DNA of 51,589 nucleotides from Sphingomonas asaccharolytica NBRC 15499 (GCF_001598355.1 NZ_BCYU01000030.1:1-51589); one strand, 5' to 3'; shown: positions 8,620 to 16,858, counted from the first letter of the stretch. A program made the numbers and translations. Notes: generated by a model not told the origin, from the sequence alone.

Positions 8620-10008
8620 TCAACGGTCGGTAATGTCGCCCTCTTTCAACGGGACGAACGCGGTGCGTTCGAACAGCCGGCCGCGCTTGATCGTGATGAC
8701 GACCGATTTGAGATTGTTTAGGTCGGTCAACGGGTCGTGCGCTAGCACGACCATATTGGCGAGCTTGCCCGGCTCGATACTGCCCATGTCGCGCTCCTGG
8801 CCAGACGCGCGCGCGCCGATCAGCGTCGCGGATTGCAGGATGGCCCCATTCGACATTCCCGCCTTGTCTGACAAAGCGGACAATTCGTGAAACAGATCGG
8901 GCCAGGGATCGGTCCAATCGGCGACATTGTCGGTTCCGGCATCGATCGCGACACCAGCCCGGTACGCTTGACCAGTGATCGCGCCGCCGATCGCGTCGTC
9001 GCAACTGCCGGGTGATAGCGGCGGCAACGTCGTCGAGCCGGCCGTATCGGCGCTATAGGCCCAGATGGTCGCATCCAAGATCGTCCCGCGTCGCACCATC
9101 TCGGCGAAAAGGCGAGCAAGCGCAGCGTTTTTTCCGTCGCGAAATTCGGCGAGCGTCGCTGTCGGGCGCGGTTCGGTCCATCCGGGAACGCGCGCCATCG
9201 GCTCGCGGATCAGGAGGCAGGCGTGCGAGATGGCATCCACGCCGGCGGCGACGACGTCCGACGGCTTGGCTGGATACAGCGTGGCATGCGCCCACACCTT
9301 CATATGCTGGCGGTGCGCTTCGGCGGTGATCCTGCCGGCCATATTAGGCGACAGATCGGCGTAAAGCTTGATTCCGGTGGCGAAGGTTCCGCGTGCTTGT
9401 GCGACCGCAAGCGGCAGGTCGGTACCCTCCGTCACGGCCTGCATCCAGGGAACATAGCCAGGTACCCCACCGACCGACGTTTGGGCGGTTCGCTTGTCGG
9501 TGAAGAAAGCGGGGCCAGCCATCAGCGCGGCATAATAGATGTCGGGCGCGGCAATCTCACCCACAAGGCTGGCACGCGACAAGTCACCCACCGCGCGCAG
9601 ATCGTCGGCCATATCGCGAACTGCCGTTACCCCGCCAAAGATGTCCCGCCGCAGCACGGCTTCCGCCTGGCGCCGGTTCGGCGGCGTGGCGAGATGGACA
9701 TGGGCATCGATCATGCCCGGCATCAGGAAGCGTCCGCGCACATCGACGATCTTCGCCTTTTGCAAAAGACCGGGATCGAGATTGGCATCGGGAACGACCT
9801 GCTTGATGCGCTCGCCCTCGACGATGACATCCATGTTGTAGGTAGGCGAGCGCCCTGTGCCGTCGAACAGCGTCGCGTTGCGGAAAAGGAGGATGTCTTG
9901 CGCAGGCGCGGCCGGCTCCGATGCGGCGGCCAGGCCGACAGTCGCCACCATGACAATGGTTGAGCCTATTAGCCGGGCATTACGGATCGGGTTCCACACG
10001 GCCATCAC
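8620..10008 (-). CDS. Secreted amidohydrolase
   Basis: A 462-residue metal-dependent hydrolase of the amidohydrolase superfamily. Residues 12-32 form a Sec signal peptide (STIVMVATVGLAAAS), so it should act in the periplasm. Metal-site motifs appear in order: DAHVH (H103, H105), the bridging lysine in GIKLYAD, histidines in KVWAHAT and AISHAC, and the final aspartate in DAGTDN. The C-terminal small beta domain (GSIEPGKLANMVVLAHDPL) is typical of imidazolonepropionase/prolidase-like members. It is a single gene converging on the TetR gene. The substrate (cyclic amide, peptide or lactone) is undetermined. Confidence 0.85.
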   Translation of the reverse strand: MMAVWNPIRNARLIGSTIVMVATVGLAAASEPAAPAQDILLFRNATLFDGTGRSPTYNMDVIVEGERIKQVVPDANLDPGLLQKAKIVDVRGRFLMPGMIDAHVHLATPPNRRQAEAVLRRDIFGGVTAVRDMADDLRAVGDLSRASLVGEIAAPDIYYAALMAGPAFFTDKRTAQTSVGGVPGYVPWMQAVTEGTDLPLAVAQARGTFATGIKLYADLSPNMAGRITAEAHRQHMKVWAHATLYPAKPSDVVAAGVDAISHACLLIREPMARVPGWTEPRPTATLAEFRDGKNAALARLFAEMVRRGTILDATIWAYSADTAGSTTLPPLSPGSCDDAIGGAITGQAYRAGVAIDAGTDNVADWTDPWPDLFHELSALSDKAGMSNGAILQSATLIGARASGQERDMGSIEPGKLANMVVLAHDPLTDLNNLKSVVITIKRGRLFERTAFVPLKEGDITDR

Positions 10009-10236
10009 CCTTGCAGGCCGACGGCAGAATACAAGCGTCCGATTTCAGTCATATCCGCCTCCGCATTTGTTGGCTGCAACCCCGAACGCGCCGCCATCGG
10101 CGATCGGTCGCACTAATGTCGGCTTCCCCACCTTCCGGTGCCGGAACCGGACGGGCAGAAGACCGCCCAATTTCAGGCATTGGGATTTGTGCGGCGTCAT
10201 CGGCATCCGCCGCCGCGAATATCCGTTGCGCGTGCA

Positions 10237-10743
10237 TCACGCGAAGCGGCCGTGATACAGGTGCAGGCCGGTTGTTCCCGCACCAGCCACGTCGTCGCGG
10301 ATCACGGCGGCCTCTGGCGTGAGCGGCACGCTACGAGGCAGCGCGTTCAGCACCTGCTTCGCGCTATCGCGGTCGCCGACATTGACGCTAAGCAAGCGGG
10401 GCCCGAAGCTATTCAAGAACAGCAGGTGCACGGATCCGAACCGCTCGCGAACCTCTACATGATCGATCGCCGAAAAGGGCAGCCGGCCCTCTCGAAACAC
10501 GCGATAACGGATGCCCTCCGGTCCGCTGGCAAAGCGCGGATTGACGCTGTTGTTCGAACCACCCTCAAAAAGACCCGCGCGACGCAGATAGAGGCCGCGT
10601 ATTGGCACGGCGATCATTCCGTCCGCCGCAGCCTCGAGCGGCCTGGATGGCATCGCCCGCAACGCATTCCTTCGCCGCAACAGGGCGATACCGACCGCCG
10701 CAAACACCAGGAGCGGCATTAGGATGGTGAAGAATGGCGGCAT
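10237..10743 (-). CDS. Membrane-anchored protein of unknown function
   Basis: A 168-residue protein with one N-terminal membrane helix (residues 4-22, FFTILMPLLVFAAVGIALL) followed by basic residues, then a soluble domain on the cytoplasmic side by the positive-inside rule. The soluble part has alternating strands (IAVPIRGLYLRRAGLFEGG ... LPFSAIDHVEVRERFGSVHL) that could form a PH-like barrel; this is only an impression. It is the only coherent frame here. The 228 bases up to the amidohydrolase start at 10008 contain nothing recognisable. Confidence 0.55.
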   Translation of the reverse strand: MPPFFTILMPLLVFAAVGIALLRRRNALRAMPSRPLEAAADGMIAVPIRGLYLRRAGLFEGGSNNSVNPRFASGPEGIRYRVFREGRLPFSAIDHVEVRERFGSVHLLFLNSFGPRLLSVNVGDRDSAKQVLNALPRSVPLTPEAAVIRDDVAGAGTTGLHLYHGRFA

Positions 10744-11050
10744 AAAATGGGCCGTTGCGGCTAAGACTGTATGAAATGTAGCAGCGCTCTTGTCGGTGGC
10801 GCGAAAGCGAGGAGACCGATGACTATGTGCCTGGCGATTTCCGACTCTCCCTTGGTGCGTGAGGACGCGGGCTCGCCCGATATTGGCCGGCTTTTCGCTT
10901 CAGCTTGGATGGCAATGAAGCCGCGAAGCGGCTCCGAAGCGGCAATTGGTAGGTATTTGCCCGGCGGATCGTGATCGGGAAATCGCATCCGTTCGACGTC
11001 TCCTGCCACCCGATCGGGACCGCCTTCTGTCAGACATCCGCGCCCGACGA
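10744..11050. other. Gap with no convincing gene
   Basis: A minus-strand frame with an ATG at 10988 could encode about 75 residues (to 10761), but it has no recognisable domain and lies in the region downstream of the transpeptidase gene. No repeat or RNA gene was found. Confidence 0.3.
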
Positions 11051-11758
11051 TCAGTGCCCGCCGCCGCTCACGACCGTCTGGCCCAGCAAGAGCGGAAAGA
11101 CCGCTTCGAGCGGCTTGGTATCGGGCAGGATATAGACATAGCCACCCTGCTTCCGGAACAAGGGCTGCACGCTCTTGGTGTAGAAGACCGAAGGTACGTT
11201 GATGCAGCCGAAGGTGATGCGGTTGTCGTCCGAGGTCGGCGACGCCATGCGCTGGCGACGGCGTTCCTTCGGATTGTATCCCGTCGGGATCGGGTGGAGC
11301 GCGACCGACGTGGCGTAATCCACCCACAGCACTTTTTGCCGGCCCGCCGCGAGTCCGTATCTGGCCAGGAAACGCCCCGCCGGGGTGGTCTTCTCGGCGG
11401 GGCCGATCTCAGCCAGATTCTTGCTGCCGATACCCGGCGTCGCATCGTCGCCGACGGCCACCCCGATCAGCACCGGCGCCTTGCCGAGCAATTGCCCCTT
11501 CGCGTCGAACAGGAACAAGGCGGCATTGTTCTTGTCGATCACGATATAGGGCAGCCCGCCATTGTCACCCGATGCGGCGATCCAGTCGAAAACGCGCGTC
11601 GCCGCAGCCGACTGGGTCACCTCGATTTTGGCCATATCGCTAGCCCGCCGCGCGGGCTTGGCCGGCTTGGTTGCGGCCGGTCGAGCGGGCTTCGCCGCTG
11701 GTGCGGACGCAGGAATGGCGAGCGCAAGACCGGTGAGCGCCAACAGGATATCGATCAT
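11051..11758 (-). CDS. L,D-transpeptidase (YkuD domain)
   Basis: A 235-residue exported enzyme. It begins with a signal peptide (residues 3-18), followed by a proline/alanine/lysine-rich spacer (KPARPAATKPAKPARRAS). The YkuD catalytic domain follows, with IVIDKNNAALFLFDAKGQ as the first strands, H155 in ALHPIP and the nucleophile C185 in ITFGCINV. Such enzymes form 3-3 crosslinks in peptidoglycan or attach proteins to it. The ATG at 11758 was chosen over the longer frame because it places the signal peptide at the start. A coiled-coil lipoprotein gene lies 123 bases upstream on the same strand, which suggests a shared envelope role. Confidence 0.85.
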   Translation of the reverse strand: MIDILLALTGLALAIPASAPAAKPARPAATKPAKPARRASDMAKIEVTQSAAATRVFDWIAASGDNGGLPYIVIDKNNAALFLFDAKGQLLGKAPVLIGVAVGDDATPGIGSKNLAEIGPAEKTTPAGRFLARYGLAAGRQKVLWVDYATSVALHPIPTGYNPKERRRQRMASPTSDDNRITFGCINVPSVFYTKSVQPLFRKQGGYVYILPDTKPLEAVFPLLLGQTVVSGGGH

Positions 11759-11881
11759 CGCTGGAGGCGCCCGACACGAAACGGGCGTCGCCCCAAAGAA
11801 AGGGGCGACGCTCGACATTGCGATCCGATCGGAATTCGGCCGATCAGCACTGGACCGATCGGCCTATGCGGCCACGTGGCG

Positions 11882-12184
11882 TCAATTGCGCGGTTTCTTC
11901 TTCTGGCTCTCCGCCATCCGCTGTTCGATGCCATCGACCCGGGCATTGAGCTGGTCGAGACGCTGGCCATTATTCTGCGCCTGACCCGACGCGGCCTGCG
12001 CCTGCGACAAGGCCGATTTCGCGGTGCCGTCGGTCTCGTTCAATTTCGCTTCGAGCGCATCCACGCGCTGACTCACCGGAGCGATCTGCTCCCGGACATA
12101 GCTCTTGGTGGCGCAACCGCCCAACCCCATCGCACCAAACAAAATCACGGCCGCAGGGACCATTTTCGTTACAGACGCCGACAT
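11882..12184 (-). CDS. Small coiled-coil lipoprotein
   Basis: A 100-residue protein with a type II signal peptide: the hydrophobic stretch AAVILFGAMG is followed by the lipobox LGGC, then ATKSYVREQIAP. The mature part is a heptad-like, glutamine/alanine-rich helix (VSQRVDALEAKLNE ... LDQLNARVDGIEQRMAE) that ends in a basic KKKPRN tail. It resembles Lpp-type spacer lipoproteins in plan only. The start at ATG 12184 places the signal peptide correctly. The downstream L,D-transpeptidase could in principle link it to peptidoglycan; that is an inference from adjacency and the lysine-rich end. Confidence 0.72.
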   Translation of the reverse strand: MSASVTKMVPAAVILFGAMGLGGCATKSYVREQIAPVSQRVDALEAKLNETDGTAKSALSQAQAASGQAQNNGQRLDQLNARVDGIEQRMAESQKKKPRN

Positions 12185-12479
12185 CACACACTCTTCCCAA
12201 TGGTTAACGAGCCCATCGACCCAAGCCGAGCGGCGCTGCTCCAACAATCCCGATTCTGCCCGGCTGTGCGCTGGGCGGGATGAGTGGATGCGTCGCGTCG
12301 AAGCAACAGGCCGCCTGTCATCGCCGTCCGCACGGCTTCCTTCGGTAACAAGATCAATCCCGCGAAATGGATCAAGCGCTGCCCAATGATATCCGCTTTC
12401 CACCGAAATACTGGAACCGCCACCGCGACCAAAACGTTGCGCACCCGTACTTTAACGATGACGAAGGGAGTGGATTAAC
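12185..12479. other. Intergenic region between divergent units
   Basis: This region separates the minus-strand lipoprotein/transpeptidase pair from plus-strand genes and must carry both promoters. A plus-strand frame at 12284-12478 encodes 64 residues without protein-like features and was not accepted. No convincing hairpin or operator was seen. Confidence 0.3.
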
Positions 12480-12557
12480 ATGGGTAAAGGTATTCTGCTG
12501 TGGCTGTTGGGCATTCCACTGCCCATCATCATTCTGCTCCTCTTGTTCTGGCACTGA
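12480..12557 (+). CDS. Micro-protein with one membrane helix
   Basis: ATG follows a GAAGGGAG ribosome site and opens a 25-residue frame: MGKGILLWLLGIPLPIIILL then LLFWH. It is almost entirely one hydrophobic helix with a basic residue at the start. It ends two bases before the next ATG, so it is probably translated with the membrane protein at 12560. Similar single-helix mini-proteins are widespread in proteobacteria and are often missed by annotation. Function unknown. Confidence 0.55.
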   Translation: MGKGILLWLLGIPLPIIILLLLFWH

Positions 12558-12559
12558 TC

Positions 12560-13147
12560 ATGGCGACGAATATTCCCCCGTCGGTCGATCCAGACCTTTA
12601 TCCATCCGGGATTGCCGGCGAATCCAGTACCTCGGCGGTATCATGGTCGGCGATTTTCGCTGGCACCGTCGCCGCCGTGGCGCTCACCCTCATCCTGGTG
12701 GCGATCGGCTCGGCGCTCGGCTTCGCGTCGGTGTCGCCATGGCCGGGTGTCGGTGCCGCCACTACCACGTTCACGATCGCGGCCGGCGTGTGGCTGATTG
12801 TCACCCAATGGCTGTCCGCAGCGGCAGGTGGCTATCTCGCCGGGCGGCTGCGCGTGCGATGGCACGGGCTGCACACCGATGAGGTGTTCTTTCGCGACAC
12901 CGCGCATGGGCTGCTGACCTGGGCGACGGCGACGGTCGTGATCGCAGCGGTCGCGGCAGCAGCCTCCGCTTTGTCCAATATCGCCGCGACGCCGGTCGAC
13001 GTCGATATGAGCAAGGACGCGATCGACGCCGCACGCAAGGCCGCGACGTCGGTCGCCGGGTTCACCGGGCTATCGCTGCTGGTCGGAGCGTTCATCGGGG
13101 CCGTTGCCGGCGCGATCGGCGGCAGGCTGCGCGATATGCACCCCTGA
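12560..13147 (+). CDS. Four-helix membrane protein of unknown function
   Basis: A 195-residue integral membrane protein with about four helices: 22-52 (SWSAIFAGTVAAVALTLILV), 68-95, 115-140 and 165-190. The last contains a glycine-zipper-like run (LLVGAFIGAVAGAIGGRL). The pattern is that of small conserved proteins common in sphingomonads and rhizobia; no named family was recognised. The start follows the micro-protein stop by two bases and is preceded by no separate promoter, so the two are probably co-transcribed. Confidence 0.7.
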   Translation: MATNIPPSVDPDLYPSGIAGESSTSAVSWSAIFAGTVAAVALTLILVAIGSALGFASVSPWPGVGAATTTFTIAAGVWLIVTQWLSAAAGGYLAGRLRVRWHGLHTDEVFFRDTAHGLLTWATATVVIAAVAAAASALSNIAATPVDVDMSKDAIDAARKAATSVAGFTGLSLLVGAFIGAVAGAIGGRLRDMHP

Positions 13148-13277
13148 TCCATTCGTCGTCACGGCGGCGATGGTTAGCCGACCTCACCGTGGCAGTTCCC
13201 TTGCGGACGCGGAACTTTCGGAGTCCGTCGGCCGTCTATCGATTACGGCCCGCATCCCGGGCTGAAAAGGATCTTCT

Positions 13278-13538
13278 ATGAAATCTCTTTTGATTGCCGC
13301 CAGCCTGGCGACGGCACTAATCGGCATGGCGGTTCCGGCCGCTGCGCAGGACAGGCGTGAGGGCGTGACGCGTACGACCACGACGACCGAAAGGGCTCGC
13401 GACGGCGGAAGCGTCGAGCGCCATGTCGAAACCAGGCGCGTGACCAGCCGTAGCGTTCGTCACGCGGGTTGGGGCGCTCGCCGCTGCCACAATGTGAGGC
13501 GGCATCACCGCTGGGTGCGCGTCTGCCATCACCGCTGA
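13278..13538 (+). CDS. Small secreted basic protein
   Basis: An 86-residue protein with a clear Sec signal peptide (MKSLLIAASLATALIGMAVP then AAAQ, cleavage after residue 24). The mature part is rich in Thr, Arg and His (TRTTTTTERARDGG ... RRHHRWVRVCHHR) with two cysteines, suggesting one disulphide. It resembles small periplasmic RcnB/YXWGXW-like proteins only in composition. A good AAGGATC ribosome site lies 7 bases upstream, and a strong terminator follows 8 bases after the stop, so it is a single-gene unit. Confidence 0.72.
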   Translation: MKSLLIAASLATALIGMAVPAAAQDRREGVTRTTTTTERARDGGSVERHVETRRVTSRSVRHAGWGARRCHNVRRHHRWVRVCHHR

Positions 13539-13546
13539 ATGTGACG

Positions 13547-13576
13547 GGGGTGGCTCGTGATGGGCCACCCCTTTTT
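13547..13576 (+). terminator. Rho-independent terminator
   Basis: An 8-bp perfect stem (GGGGTGGC / GCCACCCC) with a 9-base loop is followed by five T residues, just after the stop of the secreted protein gene. It also lies at the 3' side of the minus-strand YcaQ-like gene. Confidence 0.85.
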
Positions 13577-13592
13577 GCGACCCGCGGGCGTG

Positions 13593-14747
13593 TCAGCGCA
13601 TTGTGACTCGGTCGAGCTGCAGCCAGGCAGCCATTTCGTCGAGCGCGGCCCGCAATCTTTCCCTGCTATCCGGCGGCGCGTCCAGTTCGAGATGCGCCTT
13701 CGCCAGCAACGTCCCATGCTGTCGATCCGCCTTCAGATCGACGCGCGCGACAAGGTGCTCGTCCATCAGGAACGGCAGCACATAATAGCCATGCACCCGG
13801 CTCGCCGCCGGGATGTAAATCTCGATGCGATAGCGCAGGCCGAACAAGCGCTCGGTACGGTCGCGGTGCCAGATCAGTGGGTCGAACGGCGCCAGGAGTG
13901 CGCTGGCAGCGATCCGGCGCGGCGATCGTGCGTCGCGATGCAGGAAAGCAGGCTGGCTCCATCCCTCCACCCGGACCGGTTGCAAGACGCCTGCATCGAT
14001 CAGGTCGGCAATAGCCGTATCTTTCTCCACCGGCTTGAGCCGGAAGTAATCGCGTAGTTCGGCCGCGGTGGCGACACCCAGCGCGCGGGCGGCGTGATCG
14101 ATCAGCTGGCGCCGGGCGTCGCGTTCCTCTGGCGCCGGCAATGCGAGGATCGCCGCGGGGATGACGCGTTCGGTCAGGTCATAGACGCGCTCGAAGCTCC
14201 GCCGTCGTGTCGCGGTGGTAAGGTGGCCGGCATAGAACAGCCATTCGAGCGCCCGCTTGGTGTCGCCCCATTCCCACCATCCCGACCGGCTTTTGCCGTG
14301 CGGGAAGTCCGATGCGGCGAGCGGTCCTTCCGCCGCGATCCGGGCGAGGATGGCGTCGGCTTGCGGGCGCTGCTCGGTCGCGAAACGGCGCAGCGCACCA
14401 TAGCCCGCCTCCCCGCAGTCGGCGCGCGCCATGCGCCAGCGCATCAGCGGAAACAGATCGAGCGGAAGCAGCGAGGCTTCATGCGCCCAATATTCGAACA
14501 ATCGGCGGTCGCGCTTGCCGCCCCACGCCGCTTTGTCGAGCAGGTCGCGGTCATAGCATCCCAGGCGTGAGAAAGCCGGCAGATAATGTGCCCGCGCGAC
14601 CACGTTTACGCTGTCGATCTGGTGGAGGTTCAGCCGATCGATCAGCCGTCCGAGCTGCGCGCGGCCGACGGAAGAGCCGCGGCGCGCGCCAAAGCCCTGA
14701 GCGGTGAGGACGATGCGTCGCGCCTCGGCAAGGGAGATGTCAGGCAT
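13593..14747 (-). CDS. YcaQ/AlkZ-like DNA glycosylase (HTH_42 family)
   Basis: A 384-residue winged-helix protein of the crosslink-repair glycosylase family. Near the N-terminus it has LHQIDSVNVVARAHYLPAFS, whose Q43-I44-D45 fits the catalytic Q-x-D motif of YcaQ-type enzymes. A second core segment reads YFRLKPVEKDTAIADLIDAG. The C-terminal part, with LAPFDPLIWHRDRTERLFGL and IYIPAASRVHGYYVLPFLMD, is the conserved end of the family. YcaQ releases alkylated bases and unhooks interstrand crosslinks. The ATG at 14747 was preferred to an upstream one because conservation begins at MPDISLAEARRIV. The small membrane protein gene upstream may share the transcript. Confidence 0.85.
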   Translation of the reverse strand: MPDISLAEARRIVLTAQGFGARRGSSVGRAQLGRLIDRLNLHQIDSVNVVARAHYLPAFSRLGCYDRDLLDKAAWGGKRDRRLFEYWAHEASLLPLDLFPLMRWRMARADCGEAGYGALRRFATEQRPQADAILARIAAEGPLAASDFPHGKSRSGWWEWGDTKRALEWLFYAGHLTTATRRRSFERVYDLTERVIPAAILALPAPEERDARRQLIDHAARALGVATAAELRDYFRLKPVEKDTAIADLIDAGVLQPVRVEGWSQPAFLHRDARSPRRIAASALLAPFDPLIWHRDRTERLFGLRYRIEIYIPAASRVHGYYVLPFLMDEHLVARVDLKADRQHGTLLAKAHLELDAPPDSRERLRAALDEMAAWLQLDRVTMR

Positions 14748-14808
14748 ATCCCCTATCGATGCCCGGCCCGCTTTTTGCCGAGCCGGGATGACCGTATCGG
14801 CATTGGGG

Positions 14809-14991
14809 TCAATGCGTGTCGACCGGCGGGATGTCCGATCCCTGGGCATCGAACAGTCCTGTCACCCCGCCGTTCGCGGCGAAGACGGCCAGGCTGATGA
14901 CGACGACCAAAGCGGCCGACGCGATGGCGATCTTGCGCCGCCTGATCTTTGCCGAATGCGACCGACGCCGTCCCCCTGTTCTGCCACCCAT
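14809..14991 (-). CDS. Small single-helix membrane protein
   Basis: A 60-residue protein with a very basic N-terminus (RTGGRRRSHSAKIRRRKIA), one membrane helix (residues 21-38, IAIASAALVVVISLAVFA) and a short acidic tail. The basic start places the N-terminus in the cytoplasm. It ends 61 bases upstream of the glycosylase gene on the same strand. No family was recognised, and the length makes the call moderate. Confidence 0.5.
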   Translation of the reverse strand: MGGRTGGRRRSHSAKIRRRKIAIASAALVVVISLAVFAANGGVTGLFDAQGSDIPPVDTH

Positions 14992-15298
14992 CGTGATTCT
15001 GCTCTCCCTAGACGATCCATATCGGGTCCGGCGTCTTCATCGCGGCAACCGGCGCGATGATCAATCGCCCGATCGCCCGCCCTTGTCGACGAGGCAATTG
15101 CAGTCGCATGGGGCCGCGAGCGCCCCTGCCCGCCTCTGCACTTTCCCCAGTCGTAAATCTACGGAGGGGATTTCGAACCTCGGCGCAATAATGCCGTCCG
15201 CATAGAGCGGGAACCGGCAAGGAGGACCAAGGTGATCGATTTCCGTGTCTTCTCGTTCCATCCGCTCCTTGCCGGACCATCTGGGGAGTTCTCACGCC
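14992..15298. other. Divergent intergenic region
   Basis: This region lies between a minus-strand small membrane protein and the plus-strand receiver protein. It must carry promoters in both directions, but no element was clear. A GTG at 15245 is in frame with the receiver gene and could add 18 residues; it was not preferred. Confidence 0.3.
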
Positions 15299-15715
15299 AT
15301 GGCGTTCAACATCCTGGTCGTCGATGATTCGCTGACCGTCAGGGCGATCATCGAGGAATTGCTGGGAACGCAGAAGGATATGCGGGTGGCCACCTCGGCG
15401 GCGAGCGTGCCGGCGGCGCGCGACCTGATCGCTCAGTTCGTGCCGAGCATCATCATTCTCGATCTGGCGATGCCGGGCGTCGACGGATTCGCCTTTCTGG
15501 ACGAGCTCGCGGGCCACCCGCACGCGCCGGTGCTGGTCGTGTCGTCGCATACCGTCGCTGGGTCGCCGAGCGAGGCGGAAGCGGTCGACCGCGGCGCATT
15601 TGCGTGCTTCGACAAGGCGCTGCTGTTGCGCCAGGGAGGCCGGTTCACCGCCTTGGTACGCAAAGCCCTCGCCAGCACGACCGCGCTCGCTCGAACCGAG
15701 CGCGCGGCCGCCTGA
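15299..15715 (+). CDS. Single-domain response regulator (CheB/CheY-like receiver)
   Basis: A 138-residue stand-alone receiver domain. The acidic pocket is D9-D10 (LVVDDS), the phospho-acceptor is D55 (IIILDLAMPGVDG), the switch residue is S82 (VLVVSSHT) and the lysine is K106 (FDKA). The VVSSHT segment and loop are closest to the receiver of the chemotaxis methylesterase CheB, but no esterase domain follows; the protein ends in an alanine-rich tail. It probably acts by protein-protein contact as a phosphate sink or adaptor. No histidine kinase is adjacent. The flagellar operon lies about 30 kb away, so a motility link is only a guess. Confidence 0.85.
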   Translation: MAFNILVVDDSLTVRAIIEELLGTQKDMRVATSAASVPAARDLIAQFVPSIIILDLAMPGVDGFAFLDELAGHPHAPVLVVSSHTVAGSPSEAEAVDRGAFACFDKALLLRQGGRFTALVRKALASTTALARTERAAA

Positions 15716-15764
15716 CGTCGGGATGGGCGGCGAAGGAGGAAGCGCCCTCCGCCGCCCGAGCGAA

Positions 15765-16049
15765 TTACTTCTTCGCTTTATCGTCGATTGCGTCCGCCTT
15801 GTTTTCACCCGCATCGCGGACAGCATCGGCCTTGTTGTTCAGCGCGTCCGCCGCATTGTCCGCGGCTGCCTTGTCGTCGGACGCGATGTTGCTGCCTTCA
15901 TCGCGGATTGCGGAGGCATTGGCATCCATCGCATCGGCGGTGTTGTCGGCGGCTGCCTGGACATTTTCGGCGGCGTCGGTCTTGTGACCGCAAGCGCCGA
16001 GCGGCAACAGCGTGAGGGCCGCGGCGGCGGCGAGGAACTTCTTGGTCAT
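15765..16049 (-). CDS. Small Ala/Asp-rich lipoprotein
   Basis: A 94-residue lipoprotein. The signal peptide MTKKFLAAAAALTLLPLGAC ends in the lipobox LGAC. The mature part is built of short Ala/Asn/Asp repeats (NTADAMDANASAIRDEGSN ... NAADALNNKADAVRDAG ... NKADAIDDKAKK) that should form one long amphipathic helix. Of two possible ATG codons, 16049 has the better spacing (6 bases) to AAGGGG; the other (16055) touches the ribosome site. The family, common in sphingomonads, has no known function; a stress-related envelope role is a guess. Confidence 0.68.
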   Translation of the reverse strand: MTKKFLAAAAALTLLPLGACGHKTDAAENVQAAADNTADAMDANASAIRDEGSNIASDDKAAADNAADALNNKADAVRDAGENKADAIDDKAKK

Positions 16050-16170
16050 GCGCATCCCCTTCTTGGAACGGTTCGAGTATCGGCAGGGCGCACTGCTCCG
16101 TCGGAGCAATGACCATTACCGATCGGGGTCGAAACACCCAGATCGCCCGGTTGTTTCATGAGAGCATCAT

Positions 16171-16199
16171 TTTTCCGCAACGAACACCGTTGCGGAAAA
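16171..16199. terminator. Perfect 12-bp hairpin with T-tracts on both strands
   Basis: TTTTCCGCAACG and CGTTGCGGAAAA form a perfect 12-bp stem with a 5-base loop. The A/T ends give a T-run after the stem on either strand, so it fits a bidirectional terminator. An operator is possible because it lies upstream of the small lipoprotein gene. Confidence 0.55.
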
Positions 16200-16286
16200 C
16201 GTTCTTGGAGGGCCGATCCGCGCGGGAACCGGTGGCCGGTGAGTACCGATTGAACGCCTGTCACGCGATGCGAATCCCGCGATGTT

Positions 16287-16313
16287 TGCCCGGCGGCGTT
16301 CATCCGCCGGGCA
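16287..16313. terminator. GC-rich stem-loop
   Basis: TGCCCGGCGG and CCGCCGGGCA form a perfect 10-bp stem with a 7-base loop. It lies in the 336-base gene-free gap 16056-16391 and is followed only by a weak ATTTGG. It may terminate the minus-strand gene at 16392-16538. Apart from this and the hairpin at 16171-16199, the gap holds nothing recognisable. Confidence 0.45.
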
Positions 16314-16391
16314 TTTGGTGCACCCTTACCTTGGCACTGTCGCGTACGCACGACGTCCGAGATCGACGTCGCCAGGTGAGGATGCTTCAGC

Positions 16392-16538
16392 CTAAATGGC
16401 GCGACGCCCCTGGATCAGGCGAACGACCACAACGACCAGCGCGATCACCAGCAACAGGTGGATGAGACTGCCGACGTGGAGCACGGTGAACCCGAGCAGC
16501 CAGAGCACCAGCAGGATGACGACGATTGTCCAGAGCAT
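16392..16538 (-). CDS. Small two-helix membrane protein, lmo0937-like
   Basis: A 48-residue hydrophobic protein: MLWTIVVILLVLWLLGFTV, then LHVGSLIHLLLVIALVVVVV and RLIQGRR. The spacing of two helices around H-V-G-S-L-I-H matches the lmo0937-type family of tiny membrane proteins found in many bacteria. A GGAAGGACAAGAA ribosome site precedes the ATG. Function unknown; members are often linked to envelope or general stress. It is too short for most gene callers. Confidence 0.72.
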   Translation of the reverse strand: MLWTIVVILLVLWLLGFTVLHVGSLIHLLLVIALVVVVVRLIQGRRAI

Positions 16539-16782
16539 TTCTTGTCCTTCCTGTTTTGACCGGGCGGAAAGGCTCGTATCCGACCGTCCTGCCCCGCAGG
16601 GTGAAAGACGTTCGTTACGGCTTCGGGTTCCATCGGGCCCCGCGGCGCAAACCAGATCGAGATACATTCCTGCCTGATGTGGAGGGGACATGATCGGACC
16701 CGCAACCGCCCTCGCCCGGCCCGCTCAATCACCTTGACGCATCGCGGCAACGCCCCTAGAGGCGCCGCTTCGCGTTACCGCC

Positions 16783-16858
16783 GGCCCCTTCGTCTAGCGG
16801 TCTAGGACGTCGCCCTCTCACGGCGAAAACACGGGTTCGATTCCCGTAGGGGTCACCA
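16783..16858 (+). tRNA. tRNA-Glu (anticodon CUC)
   Basis: A 76-base cloverleaf. The acceptor arms GGCCCCT and AGGGGTC pair with one G-U. The anticodon stem TCGCC/GGCGA encloses the loop CTCTCAC, whose middle bases CTC read the Glu codon GAG. The T arm is ACGGG-TTCGATT-CCCGT, and CCA is encoded at the end. tRNA genes are common phage and island integration sites, and a phage-type spike gene lies 0.5 kb downstream. No second copy of the 3' end was noticed in the window. Confidence 0.95.

Noticed and set aside
10761..10988. Possible 75-residue minus-strand gene downstream of the transpeptidase
   Set aside because: No ribosome site, motif or conserved pattern; the length is within chance for this GC content.
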